Below, in pieces: positions 1 through 10,611 of a stretch of DNA of 64,000 nt. The notes under the pieces were generated by a model. It was not told the DNA's origin, did no database searches, and saw only the letters and a program-made list of their open reading frames with translations. The stretch's first letter is position 1. Every line of letters begins with the position of its first letter. Source of the stretch: Medicago truncatula (taxonomy: Eukaryota; Streptophyta; Magnoliopsida; Fabales; Fabaceae); contig NC_053045.1 of assembly GCF_003473485.1 (NCBI RefSeq), positions 63,799,994-63,863,993 on the forward strand, read 5' to 3'. The position numbers were made by a program, and so were the translations under genes.

Positions 1-22
1 GTAGAGTAGCAAAAATTCTTAC

Positions 23-476
23 CAGCATCAAAACCACTCTCCCGCAAGCGTGACATGATTATGCGTTTGAATCCAGACGAAGACTTATCACCGCCAACAA
101 CTTGAATGGCAAGTTCAACCTCTCTTCTAATTTTTTCCTTCACAAAATCATAATCACCACCAAAAATCTCTTTCAATATATCCTTTTTCTCCTCATAATC
201 ATACCACTCAAAATCACGATCATCATTATTATCAAAATCAAACGCATCTTCTTTTCCTTGTACTGCTCCCACAGAATTCTTCTCCATGAACGATTTCACA
301 GAATTCTTCTCCATGAACGATTTCACAAGATCTGATAAATCATCAGTGAAACTTTCAGGCCAGTGTTCGCTTCCACTGCTTTCACATAGCCTCCCACGCG
401 CCGCCTCATCACTCTTAAACGCCGCCGTTACCTTCTCAATCCTCACCGGAATAACACTTCCCATAATTTCAAACAT
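23..476 (-). CDS. DUF506 (PDDEXK-like) family protein, first coding exon, partial
   Basis: Reading leftwards from an ATG at 476 (a second in-frame ATG lies at 464, giving MGSVIPVRIEKV), the frame stays open for 151 codons. It ends at a GT donor (plus-strand ac at 21-22), leaving phase 1, so the gene continues off the left edge. The acidic segment and the stretch VELAIQVVGGD...GFKRIIMSRLRESGFDAG match what I recall of plant DUF506 proteins, whose conserved core (L-R-x-x-G-F/Y-D/N-A) lies at this point. The family has a PDDEXK-nuclease-like fold; its function is mostly unknown. An exact 27-base unit is present twice in tandem (about 274-327), so the protein reads SFMEKNSVK-SFMEKNSV. Family membership is likely; the start codon choice is uncertain. 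Confidence 0.75.
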
Positions 477-1133
477 TGTTCCTTTTTCAATTCCCTTCTC
501 TCAAATGAATAATGTATATGTCGTTGAAAAGGTGAAATGATGTTTATATAATAATAATTAAGAACGAATTAGAAATTAGAAAGAAAATGACAAGAAGATG
601 AAGTAAGAATGATACGAGAGAAGAGAAACGGTGTCAGATTTATTTATAGGAAATAAAATCTCACTTTTACGTTTGTCTTGTAGGATAAGGTTGGTTGCAG
701 CATGAATGTGGTCAATATTACGATATTTTTTTTTATGAACACATGGCGAACAAAAACGTCTAGGTTCATTTTCCACGTATTGAATATCTGGTTATTCCCA
801 AAAGCACGCGCGGTTAAACTGTCCAACGTAACATACTGTCATCCTAATCCAAATCTTAATAACCTTCATAAATGGTAGATTTTCTTAATTAAAAATAGTA
901 AATTCAATTAGTCTATTACTACTATTAAAAGTAGTATATTAAAAGCACAAATTGAGAATATACCCCAAAAAAAAAAGGCACAAAAAGAGAATGATCCATC
1001 GTGTGATCATTTTCAGTTAAAAAACAAAAATTCATGTGATCATTTGAAGACCCCCATCTTGAACGTTGAACCATATATATTTTTCATGTTTTCTTTTGGA
1101 CAATAGCATGACTAAGTTTTTTCTTTTATAATA
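477..1133. other. Promoter side of the DUF506 gene and AT-rich spacer
   Basis: No gene was found. The first part is the upstream region of the leftward DUF506 gene. The remainder is AT-rich with homopolymer runs, and short open frames here look random. Confidence 0.5.
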
Positions 1134-1391
1134 CTCCCTTCGTCCCTTAATAAGTGACACAGTTGACCCAATTACGTATACCAATGCGTAATTTTGAGTT
1201 TAAATATCTTGAATAATATATTGGAAAAAATTATGAAAATTTGATATTTTGAAAATACTCATCGAGACGAATCTAACGACATCTTATATGATATTATTTA
1301 TCTTTGTATATTAGTAAAAAAATATGGTCAAAATAAGTTAGGTCAAAATTGCACATTTTCAAACAGGTCATTTATTGCGGGACGGAGGGAG
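1134..1391. mobile_element. Stowaway-like MITE
   Basis: The ends are CTCCCTTCGTCCC and GGGACGGAGGGAG, the usual plant Stowaway (Tc1/mariner) terminal inverted repeats, flanked on both sides by TA (1132-1133 and 1392-1393). The 258-bp interior is AT-rich with no coding potential. Confidence 0.85.
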
Positions 1392-1455
1392 TAGTATTTT
1401 ATTAATTAAAATGTGTTTGATATAATCATGTATCTCAACCAAAACCTAAAAACTA

Positions 1456-1749
1456 CTCCCTCCGTCCCTAATTATAAGACCCTTTTGCTAAAATCACGGG
1501 AATTAAAAAAGCGGATATTTGTATTAAAGTTGTTTGTAATCACTATTGTTTTTACAATTTTATCCTTAAGAGAGAGAGTTGGTTTATGTTTTCCATATGC
1601 TACTTATTGCTGATTGAAGAAAAAGATGTATAATAAATAGGGGCATGTATGTAAAGAAATAATTAATGTAGTTGGAAATAACAAAGGGGTCTTATAAAAA
1701 GGGACAAAAAAAATTCTCAAAAGGATCTTATAATTAGAGACGGAGGGAG
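1456..1749. mobile_element. Second Stowaway-like MITE
   Basis: Starts CTCCCTCCGTCCCTAATTAT and ends with the inverse motif AATTAGAGACGGAGGGAG, flanked by TA at 1454-1455 and 1750-1751. The inverted match runs beyond the terminal motif (ATTATAAGACCC against GGATCTTATAAT). It lies only 64 bp from the previous MITE but is a different subfamily. Confidence 0.85.
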
Positions 1750-1751
1750 TA

Positions 1752-3026
1752 ATTGATAATGTAAATGCCTTAAGTGACTCATGAACGGTCTTATTTGATT
1801 GTCTTCTAACAAACTTTACCCTTGACTTTACCAAATAAGACATAAACACAATTCTACAACGTGGAATGATGTTGCCAAATTCAGTAGCATCAATAAGATG
1901 ACTAAGTTAATCATTTTTATTTTTAAATCTTATAATTTAAACAATCATTCTTGAAAGATAAACGAAAGTATGTTTTTTTTACGAAAGTATTATTCCATAA
2001 TTAATTATGAAAAAAATTATCTCAAAATAAATTAATCAAGATATATTTTCAAAGTCTCCTAAAAAAAAGTGAGACAAGTCTTACAATTTCATCAAATAAG
2101 ATGTAACTAAACTTTTGTACAATTTTTTTTAACTAAATTTATTAATCTAATGATAAAAAAACAAACTTATTCATAGTGTAAGACTGATTTATTTTTGCAT
2201 ATTAGACATTATATATTTTATTTTTATAATATTATCATAACAACTTTTAACTCGATTAAATATTATAAGAACTATTTTTTATTGCGCTACTGTGTGTAGA
2301 TTATAAGGACCATATCTATGTATGGTTTTGGTTTTTTGTTAAAGTATTCATTTATTTTCAATGATACCAAGAACTTCAATGATACCAAAAACATAGTTCG
2401 TTATCAATTTAATTTTTTTTAGGAAATTAAAAATTTAAAAATATTAATAAAGTAGTTTATACATTGATATTACATATTGTTTTTTTTTTTTGTAAAAATA
2501 TAATTATTATTTTTTAACTTTTGTTTATAAAAATAATTTTATTTCCTAAAATAAAGGACAAGTTTGTTTAAGGGAATTTAAAAAAAAAAAAAAAGCCACA
2601 TCAGAAATTGTATTCTATTTATTTATATAAAAATTCCATTTGAAAAAATGTATGACCTTTATTAAGATGAGCACTAACGTGCATGTCTCAACTTTTATTG
2701 ATAATTATAATAGAATCCATAAAAGTTTATTTGATTAGTTTATAAATTAAGTTATTTGATTGGTATAAATGAAAAAATTGTAAAATTAAAAGAAAAATGT
2801 TACACCAAAACTTAATATATTTTATACAAAAGTATATATATTTTAATGTTTTTATTATTTAATTAAATAAATACTGATTAAATTATAAATAATTTATAAA
2901 ATAATCTATATAAAATGGTCGAATTTCTTGTATAAAAAAAAAAAATGGTAAACTTTGAAAGATAGATAACAGCCACACAAAATATCAGTGTCCCCCCTAT
3001 GTATTGTGGAGTCCATCTTTGCTCCG
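1752..3026. other. AT-rich intergenic spacer
   Basis: Very AT-rich with many A and T runs. I see no gene, no clear element ends and no conserved motif. Confidence 0.5.
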
Positions 3027-3779
3027 TTTGCCTTTGCTCAATTTATCCCATTTACCATCATGGATGTGTGACATATGGCAAAATAGTATCAAACGGTTGA
3101 AATTAAAAAGACAATAATAAACAAATACACATGTGATCATCCAATCCCCAAATTCCAAAACTATCCTCATCCCCTCACTCTCTCACTTCATCTTCAACAA
3201 TGAAATCCATCGGACAGTGTATATACCACTAAATCTCAACAAATCTTCATGCAAATTTCTTGTAAAAAACCAAACACAAGCCAAACAAATTTGAATAATC
3301 ATACAAACTTTAAACTACTTTTATATCACCGATTAATTTACAAAACCATATAGAACTCCAACACATTTCTTCATAATCTCACTTTCACAATTCACATTAT
3401 TCAATTCAAATTACTCTATTTAAATAACTGGTAACAGAACATAACCACCGCAATCACATTGTAACAGCGGCGGTGACGATGATCTCTTCATAATCTTCGA
3501 TGAACCGCTCATTCCAGAGGATGTTTTGCGATCCTGGCGAGATTTCGACGCGGAGGAGGATTTTTCGGCGGTGGGTTTGTGGCTTTTTCCGGTTGATTTA
3601 ATTGTTGAAGGTGGTGAAGTGAGAGAATGAGGGTGTGACGGTAGTTTTGGAATTTAGGGATTTGAGGATCACATGTGTGTTTGTTTATTATTGTCCTTTT
3701 AATTTCAACCGTTGGATACTATTTTGCCACATGTCAGACATCCATATTGGTAAATGAGATAAATTGAGTAAAGACAAAT
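3027..3779. mobile_element. Long-inverted-repeat element, MULE-like, with a possible captured fragment
   Basis: About 165 bp at 3027-3200 recur in inverted orientation at 3610-3779 with roughly 85% identity by eye (for example TGGCAAAATAGTATCAAACG on the left against the inverse of CGTTGGATACTATTTTGCCA on the right). The arms enclose about 400 bp. Long arms of this kind are typical of Mutator-like elements, but no clear 9-bp target duplication was found, so the exact ends are uncertain. The interior and right arm hold a GC-rich open frame (see the entry at 3454-3630). The element abuts the promoter of importin-alpha-like copy 1. Confidence 0.65.
3454..3630 (+). other. Short open frame inside the inverted-repeat element
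   Basis: One frame is open for about 57 codons and reads ...GDDDLFIIFDEPLIPEDV, then RSWRDFDAEEDFSAVGLWLF, ending in a TGA inside the right arm. Base composition is much more GC-rich than the surroundings and the translation looks protein-like (acidic, with aromatic residues). That suggests a fragment of a host coding sequence picked up by the element. I do not recognise the source. Confidence 0.3.
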
Positions 3780-4126
3780 GTGAGATTCGGGTCAACCCGA
3801 TCCATTGTTCCAGATTACAAATTACAACCACAGACTTCACACGCAACAGCCCCACACCCAAACCTATTTAATCTCAGCTTCACTCTCAGAGTCCCTTCCT
3901 TAGTTCATTTCTAATTCGTAGAGTAGGGTTTTGTATTTTCAATTCCGAAATAATCATCGTTTTCAACCTCAACGGTAGTTCTCTACTCCTCTTCACTATT
4001 CCTCCATTGTCGAGAAAAAAAAGTAACCATCAATCACCGTTACTCTGTGGTTGGTTCCATCGTGTTTCCGCGATCACGTGTCTGATTTGAGTTTTGTTTT
4101 GTGATGTTAGGTTTAGAGAATCTTCA

Positions 4127-6882
4127 ATGGTTGCTACGGTCTGGTCCGATGATAACAACCAACAACTGGAAGCAACTACTCAATTTCGGATGCTTCTTTG
4201 CAATTGTAACTATTGATTTTCTTTCATGTTTTTAATGCGTTGCTGTCATTCTAACTCTAAGTGTTAAAGATGTTTATTGTGTATGTAGATCCTGGCCCTC
4301 CGATTGACCAAGTTATTCAATCTGGTGTTGTTTCTCGTTTTGTTCAATTTCTATTAAGGGACAATTTTCCTCGACTTCAAGTTTGTTTCAAACCTGTCTT
4401 TTTTTTTTTTTTTTTTTTTTTTATCTTTTCTAAATTTATGTAGTTGAAATTTTGTTGTTTTGATTGGTTTTTTGTGCAACTTTGTTTGTTTAGTTTGAAG
4501 CTGCTTGGGCACTCACAAACATAGCATCCGGAACTTCTGAGAACATTAAGGTGGTAATTGATCACGGGACAATACCAATGTTTGTCAGGCTCTTAGTTCA
4601 CCCAACGAAGATGTTCAGGAGCAGGTATATTTATTAATTATTATACTAAAATGTTATTGCATTAGAACTGGGATTGTCCTCTTTTTTGCTATACACTAAA
4701 ACTCTGAAATTGTAGGCTGCGTGGGCATTGGGAAACGTTGCCGGTGAGTCCCCTTGGTGCCGTGATCTTGTTCTCAGTCATGGTGCCCTGATTCCACTGT
4801 TATCCCAGTTGAATGAGCAAGCAAGGCTTTCTATGCTGAGAATTGCCACATGGACCTTGTCAAACTTTTGCAGGGGAAAGCCACAACCCCTATTTGAGCA
4901 GGTAATTGTTGTTTTTGTTAAATTAAAAACTAAACCTGCAAGAAGACCTTTATTTGTGTATTAATACTAGATTATTTTTTATGTACAGGTGAGGCCAGCA
5001 CTTCCCACTCTCGAGCGTTTGATTTTTTCCAATGATGAAGAAGTCCTGTCAGATGCATGCTGGGCACTCTCATAATATTTCTGATGGAATGAATGACAAA
5101 ATCCAAGCAGTGATCAACGCAGGTGTATGTGGCAGACTGGTGGAGCTCCTTCTGTAAGCACCAATTCTTCTATCCCTGTTCAACCAATTTTCTATTGCAA
5201 TTATTGATTATTTTGCCTCTAAATGTATGTGAATGTTTTGAAGGCACCCATCTCCTTCAGTGCTGTTTCCTGCACTTCGTGCCGTGGCATGCATTGTAAC
5301 TGGAGATGATATGCATAATCAGGTAATGTCATTATGTATTGTGAATTGTTATAATTAGTTGCTACCTAATTATATCTAATTTAAACTTTTATTGAAAAAA
5401 GGTGCTGAATTGGTGTTGTGTAGTTATTTTGAATATGTAATTAAAATTTGAAATGTTGTAACCTGAAATTATTGATAGGTAAGTTTTGTAACTCTAATTT
5501 TTTTTTTTTTTGAACAAGTTTTGTAACTCTAATTTTATTAAGAGAAAACACCAAAATACTATAGTATGTGGTTGTTGAAGCTTGATTGACAATTTTCAAA
5601 AATTAGCCTAGGAATCAATTTTGTTTTTAGAGGGGGTGGGGGAGTTTTGTTTTGGGAAGAACGAAAAGTTATACTTGCTTATTACCATGAATCTAGTCTC
5701 TTCTCACTGCTTGTATTATGTCATCTCATGTGCCACCTGTGAGAATAACTTGATTTTGTGGGACTCTTTTTGTCAGGCTATTATCAATCATGGTTCACTC
5801 CCGTGCATTTTGAGCCTGTTGACAAATAATCACACGAATATCATCAAGAAAGAAGCTTGTCGTACTATATCATGCATTACAGCTGGACACAGAGAGCAAA
5901 TACAGGCAATCTAATAAATCCCATCTTTTTTAAACTCAAATGATGTTGAATATCACATTTAATAAAATGCAATGTTAATTTCTTTATTGCTTATGTTGTT
6001 CTTCATGTTTGATGTTTGGGCATTACATGCATATAAATTGAAGCTTACATGTTGTTTAACATGGAGATGTGGTGCAATAATAACCATTGTAGTCTTGTTG
6101 ATGATATATTCAGTTCACAGGTTACACCAATCAGAGTATTAGTTGGGTTGTTCGGTGACCGTAAACCCTTATTTTCCATTTTGTTGTTAATACATCACCT
6201 AAGGGAATGTATTGTGATGCTTGACTATTGACATTATGTTTTCTGTTCTAGGTTGGGTCTTGATTTTTGTTTTCATTTTACTGCCTTGTATGGGATTTTA
6301 TGTTGCTTTCTTTACCAAAATGCACTCTGAACTCTACCTTTTATGTATGATGCAGGCTGTTATTGAAGCTAGTCTGATTGCCCCCCTAGTCAATCTTCTT
6401 CAAAATGCCGAGTTTGACATTGCAAAAGAAGCTGCATGGGCACTCTTTAATGTTACATCTGGTGGTACCCATGAGCAAATCAAGTATGTGAAGCTATTTT
6501 AAATTTTTATTTTCTGGCTCTTCGTGCTGGCCACATTGAGAGTTTACGTATTAACTTGCCATATGTTGTTGATATTACAAGGTACTTGGAGAGCCAAGGT
6601 TGCATTAAGCCTCTGTGTGATTTGCTTGCTATCCATGATCCAAGAATTGTTACTGTTTGTCTAGAAGGTCTTGAGAATTTTCTGAAGGTTGGAGAAGCCG
6701 ATAAAAGCTATGGAAACACGGGAGATGTCAACTTGTATGTTCAGATGATACCTGACGCTGACGGTTGGGTAGAGATTGAAAACTTGCAGAGTCATGACAA
6801 CAATGAAATTCGTGAGAAGGCTGTTAAAATTCTTGAAACATATTGGTTTAAAGATGAAGACGAGACAGTACCTCCAAGTTGA
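4127..6882 (+). pseudogene. Importin-alpha-like copy 1 (IBB-less), damaged
   Basis: Nine exons match importin alpha ARM repeats: 4127-4205, 4289-4380, 4494-4624, 4716-4901, 4989-5153, 5244-5322, 5777-5905, 6356-6483, 6582-6882. Importin alpha carries NLS cargo to importin beta for nuclear import. The IBB domain is absent: upstream of the ATG only a remnant of the IBB-exon end is seen (HYSSIVEKK, near 3990-4014) followed by a GT donor. Exon 3 is 131 nt where the other copies have 132 (one base lost after GTCAGGCTC). Exon 5 has one extra base in CTCTCATAATATTTC. Together they break the frame. Exon 7 ends at a GC rather than a GT donor. ARM7 reads ACRTISC in place of ACWTISN. The last exon is intact, ending DEDETVPPS, without the tail of copies 2 and 3. 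Probably a decaying gene; sequencing error at the two indels is the alternative. Confidence 0.8.
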
Positions 6883-7449
6883 AGACTTCTTTTGAGTGGG
6901 TAATACGCCTTAGTTTATATCCAACTACGTAATTTAATTTTTTTCGTTATGTTGGCTAAACTAATTGTTTTCAATAATTGCAGGATCTTGGTTAGCTTCA
7001 GTAGGGTTGACTCTTTGGGGTCAAGTTTGGGGTGGGGGTGGGGGTCGGGGTCAGTCCTTGTACTTCATGGTATCTGGTGTCAGTGTGGTCTAGTGTCTGT
7101 TATGAAGTGCTGGGGTGGATAAGCCTAAACTGCCATGTCCAAATTAAAAGGTGGCAATGGCGGTGGGATGGGTTCAGTTAGCAGCATTGGAGAAACTGAG
7201 AAAGTATGCTGCAGCAGCAAGGACCCATGACAACCGGCAAGGATGACTCACTTTTATGTTGCCATGTGACTATATGGTAGATGAGGGGATGACATATCTT
7301 GAAGATGAGATTGATATGTCGCCGTTTGTGTAGATTTAGTTTACGTCGTTAATAAGGCAGGTATCACTTATGCGGCTCACCTTTGAGTTTATGTTTAGAG
7401 TTAGCTCCGTGAAATTTGAAAAACTAGTGGGATTGTAATCTTTGATTTA
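6883..7449 (+). other. 3' flank of importin copy 1
   Basis: No gene. A G-rich run (about 7015-7050, GGTGGGGGTGGGGGTCGGGG) lies just past the stop and could be a decayed remnant of a Gly-rich importin-alpha C-terminal tail or 3' UTR; this is inference only. Confidence 0.35.
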
Positions 7450-7647
7450 GGGTCCATTTGGGTTAGGCTTATTTTGAGTGTATGCAAACGAATAAATAAA
7501 TTTTTATGTTAATTTATAAGTTCTCACTAACGGAGATTGTATCTTTATAAACTGTTTTTTCATAAACTATATTTACAAACTTATGAATAATACATAAAAG
7601 CTTGTTTATTTGCATAAACTTAAAATAAGTCTAATCCAAACGAGCCC
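7450..7647. mobile_element. Tourist-like (PIF/Harbinger) MITE
   Basis: The ends GGGTCCATTTGGGTTAGGCT and, inverted, GGGCTCGTTTGGATTAGACT form an inverted repeat of about 45 bp that continues through CTTATTTTGAGT. TTA flanks both sides (7447-7449 and 7648-7650), the target duplication typical of PIF/Harbinger. Non-coding, 198 bp. Confidence 0.85.
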
Positions 7648-8168
7648 TTACTAACATTCTGGCAAGCTGATCTATGTTTTCCTGTAACTTTATTATGAGA
7701 TGTTTTCTTATGCGTCACATCTACCATCTATCCTCGTGAGATTATTGAATCACCAGACAAGGATGTAAAGAGTGGGGGAATTCAATTGAGGCCCCATCTT
7801 CACAAATTGGGAATGTTGTCAATCTTAGATAATGAGAAATTGTGATCTGTTCAAATTTTACTAAGCTATGGTGCTATAACACCATTATAATTGAAATTTG
7901 ACAACATTTTATACTAAATAACATATTGTGGAATAATAAAAAAAAATTAAAACTAAATAACGCATAGTGGAACAATAGATATTTTTTAAAACTCAGTGTT
8001 TAGCGCTGCTTAGAAGTCAACACAATGATTTTTTGTGTACACAGAGGAAACGAACTGAGCCCCATTTGCCAAGATGCTGAGAAAAGATAAGGATGCTCAA
8101 TTTAATAATGTCATTTTTTAAGTTTAATTCAATAAAACAAGCGTCTTAAGGGAAAAAAAAAAAAAATA
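7648..8168. other. Intergenic spacer
   Basis: No gene, RNA or clear element ends. AT-rich with an A run just before 8168. Confidence 0.5.
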
Positions 8169-9359
8169 GTGCGTTTGGTTTGGTGGCGGCGAGAATTGAT
8201 TTTGATAGAATTGAGTTTGAGAGAATTGATTTTTGTTAAAAGTGAGTTAAATGTAAATTGATTTATGTTTAGATACACTTATTTAAAAGATATTCTTTTT
8301 TTTTTTTTTGGTAGATAAAAGGGATTCTTATGAGTTGATATTGTTTGGATAATATGAATCAAAATTGATTTTGAATATGTAATGACCAAACTATCATTTT
8401 AATTGTATTTAAAAGTAAATATATCATTCTCGTTAGATAATTATTTTAGCTTATCATAAATGGATTTTATTGCTTCAAAAATTCATTTAAAATCATATTA
8501 ATTTATAAAAGTTATTTTTAATTTTTTTTATCAATTGGATGATTCTTAATAGAATATAAGCATCAAAAGAATGCAATTAAAAGAGATACAGTATATGCTC
8601 CTTAAAAAAAAATGCAGTATATGTAAAAAAATCACTTGTAAAATAACACCCCCATTAACAAATCCTTCAAAAATAAAAACTGCAATTAACAAAAAAAAAA
8701 CATTCACCCAACCCAATAGTAAAAAAAATTATTACTTTTTCTACTCTACGCGCGCTCTATTATTTTTCAAAATTGCCCTTCAAATTTTATAATCCGAAAA
8801 AAATTAGGATTCTAAAATCCGAAATATATCTATCTAAAAATGAAGACGGTAACATCGCTAGCATCCATTCAAATAATTAAAATCAATTTTTTAGGTACAA
8901 ATTAGTCATGAAAATTTTACGTTTTAATTTTTTATTATTTTTTTCTTTTCAATCTCTTTCTCTCACTTTTCAATTTTTTATTACTTTCTTTTCTCTTTAC
9001 ACTTTAATTTTTCTTTTTCTCTCTTTCAATTTAACATTTCAAACAATGTCCAACATTTTATCAAGATTTACGGTGGATATATTTGGTTTTGAATTTTAGA
9101 TGAGTTTATTTTTTAAAATTATTTTGATTAAAAATGAGTTGAAAGTAAATTGATTTATATTCTTATATGTTTATGTAAAATTGAGTTGTATAGTAAATTT
9201 TGAGTGTTAAAACCAATTCTAGAATAAAAATCTTCAATTTCTAACCTTAAGTAAAATCAATTATAAAGACAAAATCAATTCTACGAAAAAATGTCAAAAT
9301 TAATTCTATACACTTCTAGAATCAATTTTGACCCTCTAAAAATTAAAACAAGCATACAC
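8169..9359. mobile_element. Probable non-autonomous DNA element
   Basis: The left end GTGCGTTTGGTTTGG and the inverse of the right end (GTGTATGCTTGTTTTAAT) are similar. Both flanks are filled with many copies of an (A)GAATTGATTTT / AAAATCAATTCT motif in opposite orientations, a pattern common in legume repeats. No convincing target duplication and no transposase. Boundaries are tentative; the middle is pyrimidine-rich filler. Confidence 0.4.
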
Positions 9360-9489
9360 TATAATAACATACCGTAGACATTGTGCATTGATTTAAGTTT
9401 ATATCATTGTAGCTTGCTTTCCCTCTTGCGTTAGTTGAAGTCCTTCCTCAACACGGCTCCAGTTATAATCCCTTGTTGGTCAGGTTTTT

Positions 9490-10111
9490 ATTGTTTATCT
9501 TTTATCACTTGTGTCTAAGAGAGAGGTGATAGATGCAATTTATTCTATGTCAACATATAAAGCTCTGGATCCGAATGGCTTCCAACTTATTTTCTTTGTA
9601 CTTCTTACTTGGAAGAGACAATTATTGTTCCAATTCCTAAAACCGATGAACCTCAAATTTTGGTGGAATTTAGGACGATTAGCCTTACAAAGGTTTTGGT
9701 TCAAAGAATTAGGCCCCGATTAGAGAATCTTATTGCTCCTCTTTAAAGCAACTTTATTCCAAACAGAGGTACCGCTGATAGTGACTTGATTGCATAAAAA
9801 AGTGTTCATTTTATGAATACCATAAAATGTAAGTATGATTTTCTTACGTGCAAAAGGCTTACGAAAGTGTGGATTGGAACTTTTTGAAGGTCACTTTGTC
9901 AAAATTCAGTTTTCCTCCTAAGATTATAAATTTTATCATAAGTTGCAGAATTTCCTCCTCCTTATCTCTAAAATGGAATAATGAGCAGCTTGATAAATTT
10001 ATTCCTAATCATTGGTTGAGGCAAGGAGACCCTATGTTTCCTTACTTGTTTTTGCTTTGCATGAAGAAATCAACATTGCTTATTCATGAAAAGGTGGATG
10101 TAAATCAATAG
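9490..10111 (+). mobile_element. LINE (L1-type) reverse transcriptase fragment
   Basis: Frames read EVIDAIYSMSTYKALDPNGF (family: sM-xx-KAPGPDGF), then in another frame TIIVPIPKTDEPQ and LENLIAPL, then QKAYESVDWNFL with SCRISSSLSLKWN and WLRQGDPMFPYLF. These are consecutive RT motifs of plant non-LTR retrotransposons (DFxKAYDxVDWxFL, GLRQGDPLSPYLF). The pieces lie in different frames with stops between them and the YADD box is missing, so this is a dead, 5'- and 3'-truncated copy. Confidence 0.85.
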
Positions 10112-10134
10112 CTTCCTATTATGATTGCTAATAA

Positions 10135-10163
10135 CTAGATTATCCACCCGTGCGTAGCACGGG
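10135..10163 (-). mobile_element. Helitron-type 3' terminus
   Basis: Read on the minus strand, a 17-base near-perfect palindrome CCCGTGCTACGCACGGG (10147-10163) is followed after 8 bases by CTAG and then T. A hairpin just upstream of CTRR at an A/T target is the hallmark of a Helitron 3' end, and this hairpin sequence is typical of plant Helitrons. The element body would extend to higher coordinates. No 5' TC terminus or helicase was identified, so its length is unknown. Confidence 0.55.
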
Positions 10164-10339
10164 TCATAAAATGTTAAAGCATATACAGTTGTTTGTAAAA
10201 ATATATCAAAATTTTTCCGTAAGGTACGTTGATTGATTTAAATACGATAAAATGGTTATGTATATTATAGGGATCGTTTGGAAATGTAATATCATTGGCA
10301 ACAAAAAGAAAACACGCATATACAAAATGTTTTCAATAA

Positions 10340-10611
10340 CAATTCAACCTTAGGGTATGGTATGTGCTTTAGAGATTCACTGGGGCAACTTTTACTTGGT
10401 AAATCAGATTACTTGCGAATTTCCGCTATTGTTCTTGAAGTGGGAACCATTGGATTGCTAGAAGCTATGAAGATGGCAATTTTCAATGGTATGCATGAAG
10501 TTATATTTGAAACGGACAATAGATCTTTAGAAAATGCACTATACACTACTAATACTCCCTTCAATGAATTTAAAAACCTTGTGATTCAATGTAAAAATAT
10601 CGTTAACTAAT
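10340..10611 (+). mobile_element. LINE-derived RNase H-like domain fragment
   Basis: An 83-codon stretch (GYGMCFRDSLGQLLLG..., VLEVGTIGLLEAMKMAIFNG, HEVIFETDNRSLENAL) matches the RVT_3 / RNase H domain at the 3' end of plant L1 LINEs, including the RDS-G, the E of LLEA and the ETD acidic positions. It lacks its normal upstream neighbours and is best read as an isolated LINE remnant rather than a host gene. Confidence 0.65.

Noticed and set aside
102-540. Plus-strand open frames of 77 and 84 codons
   Set aside because: They are antisense to the DUF506 exon and explained by its codons; composition is low-complexity Ile/Leu/Ser.
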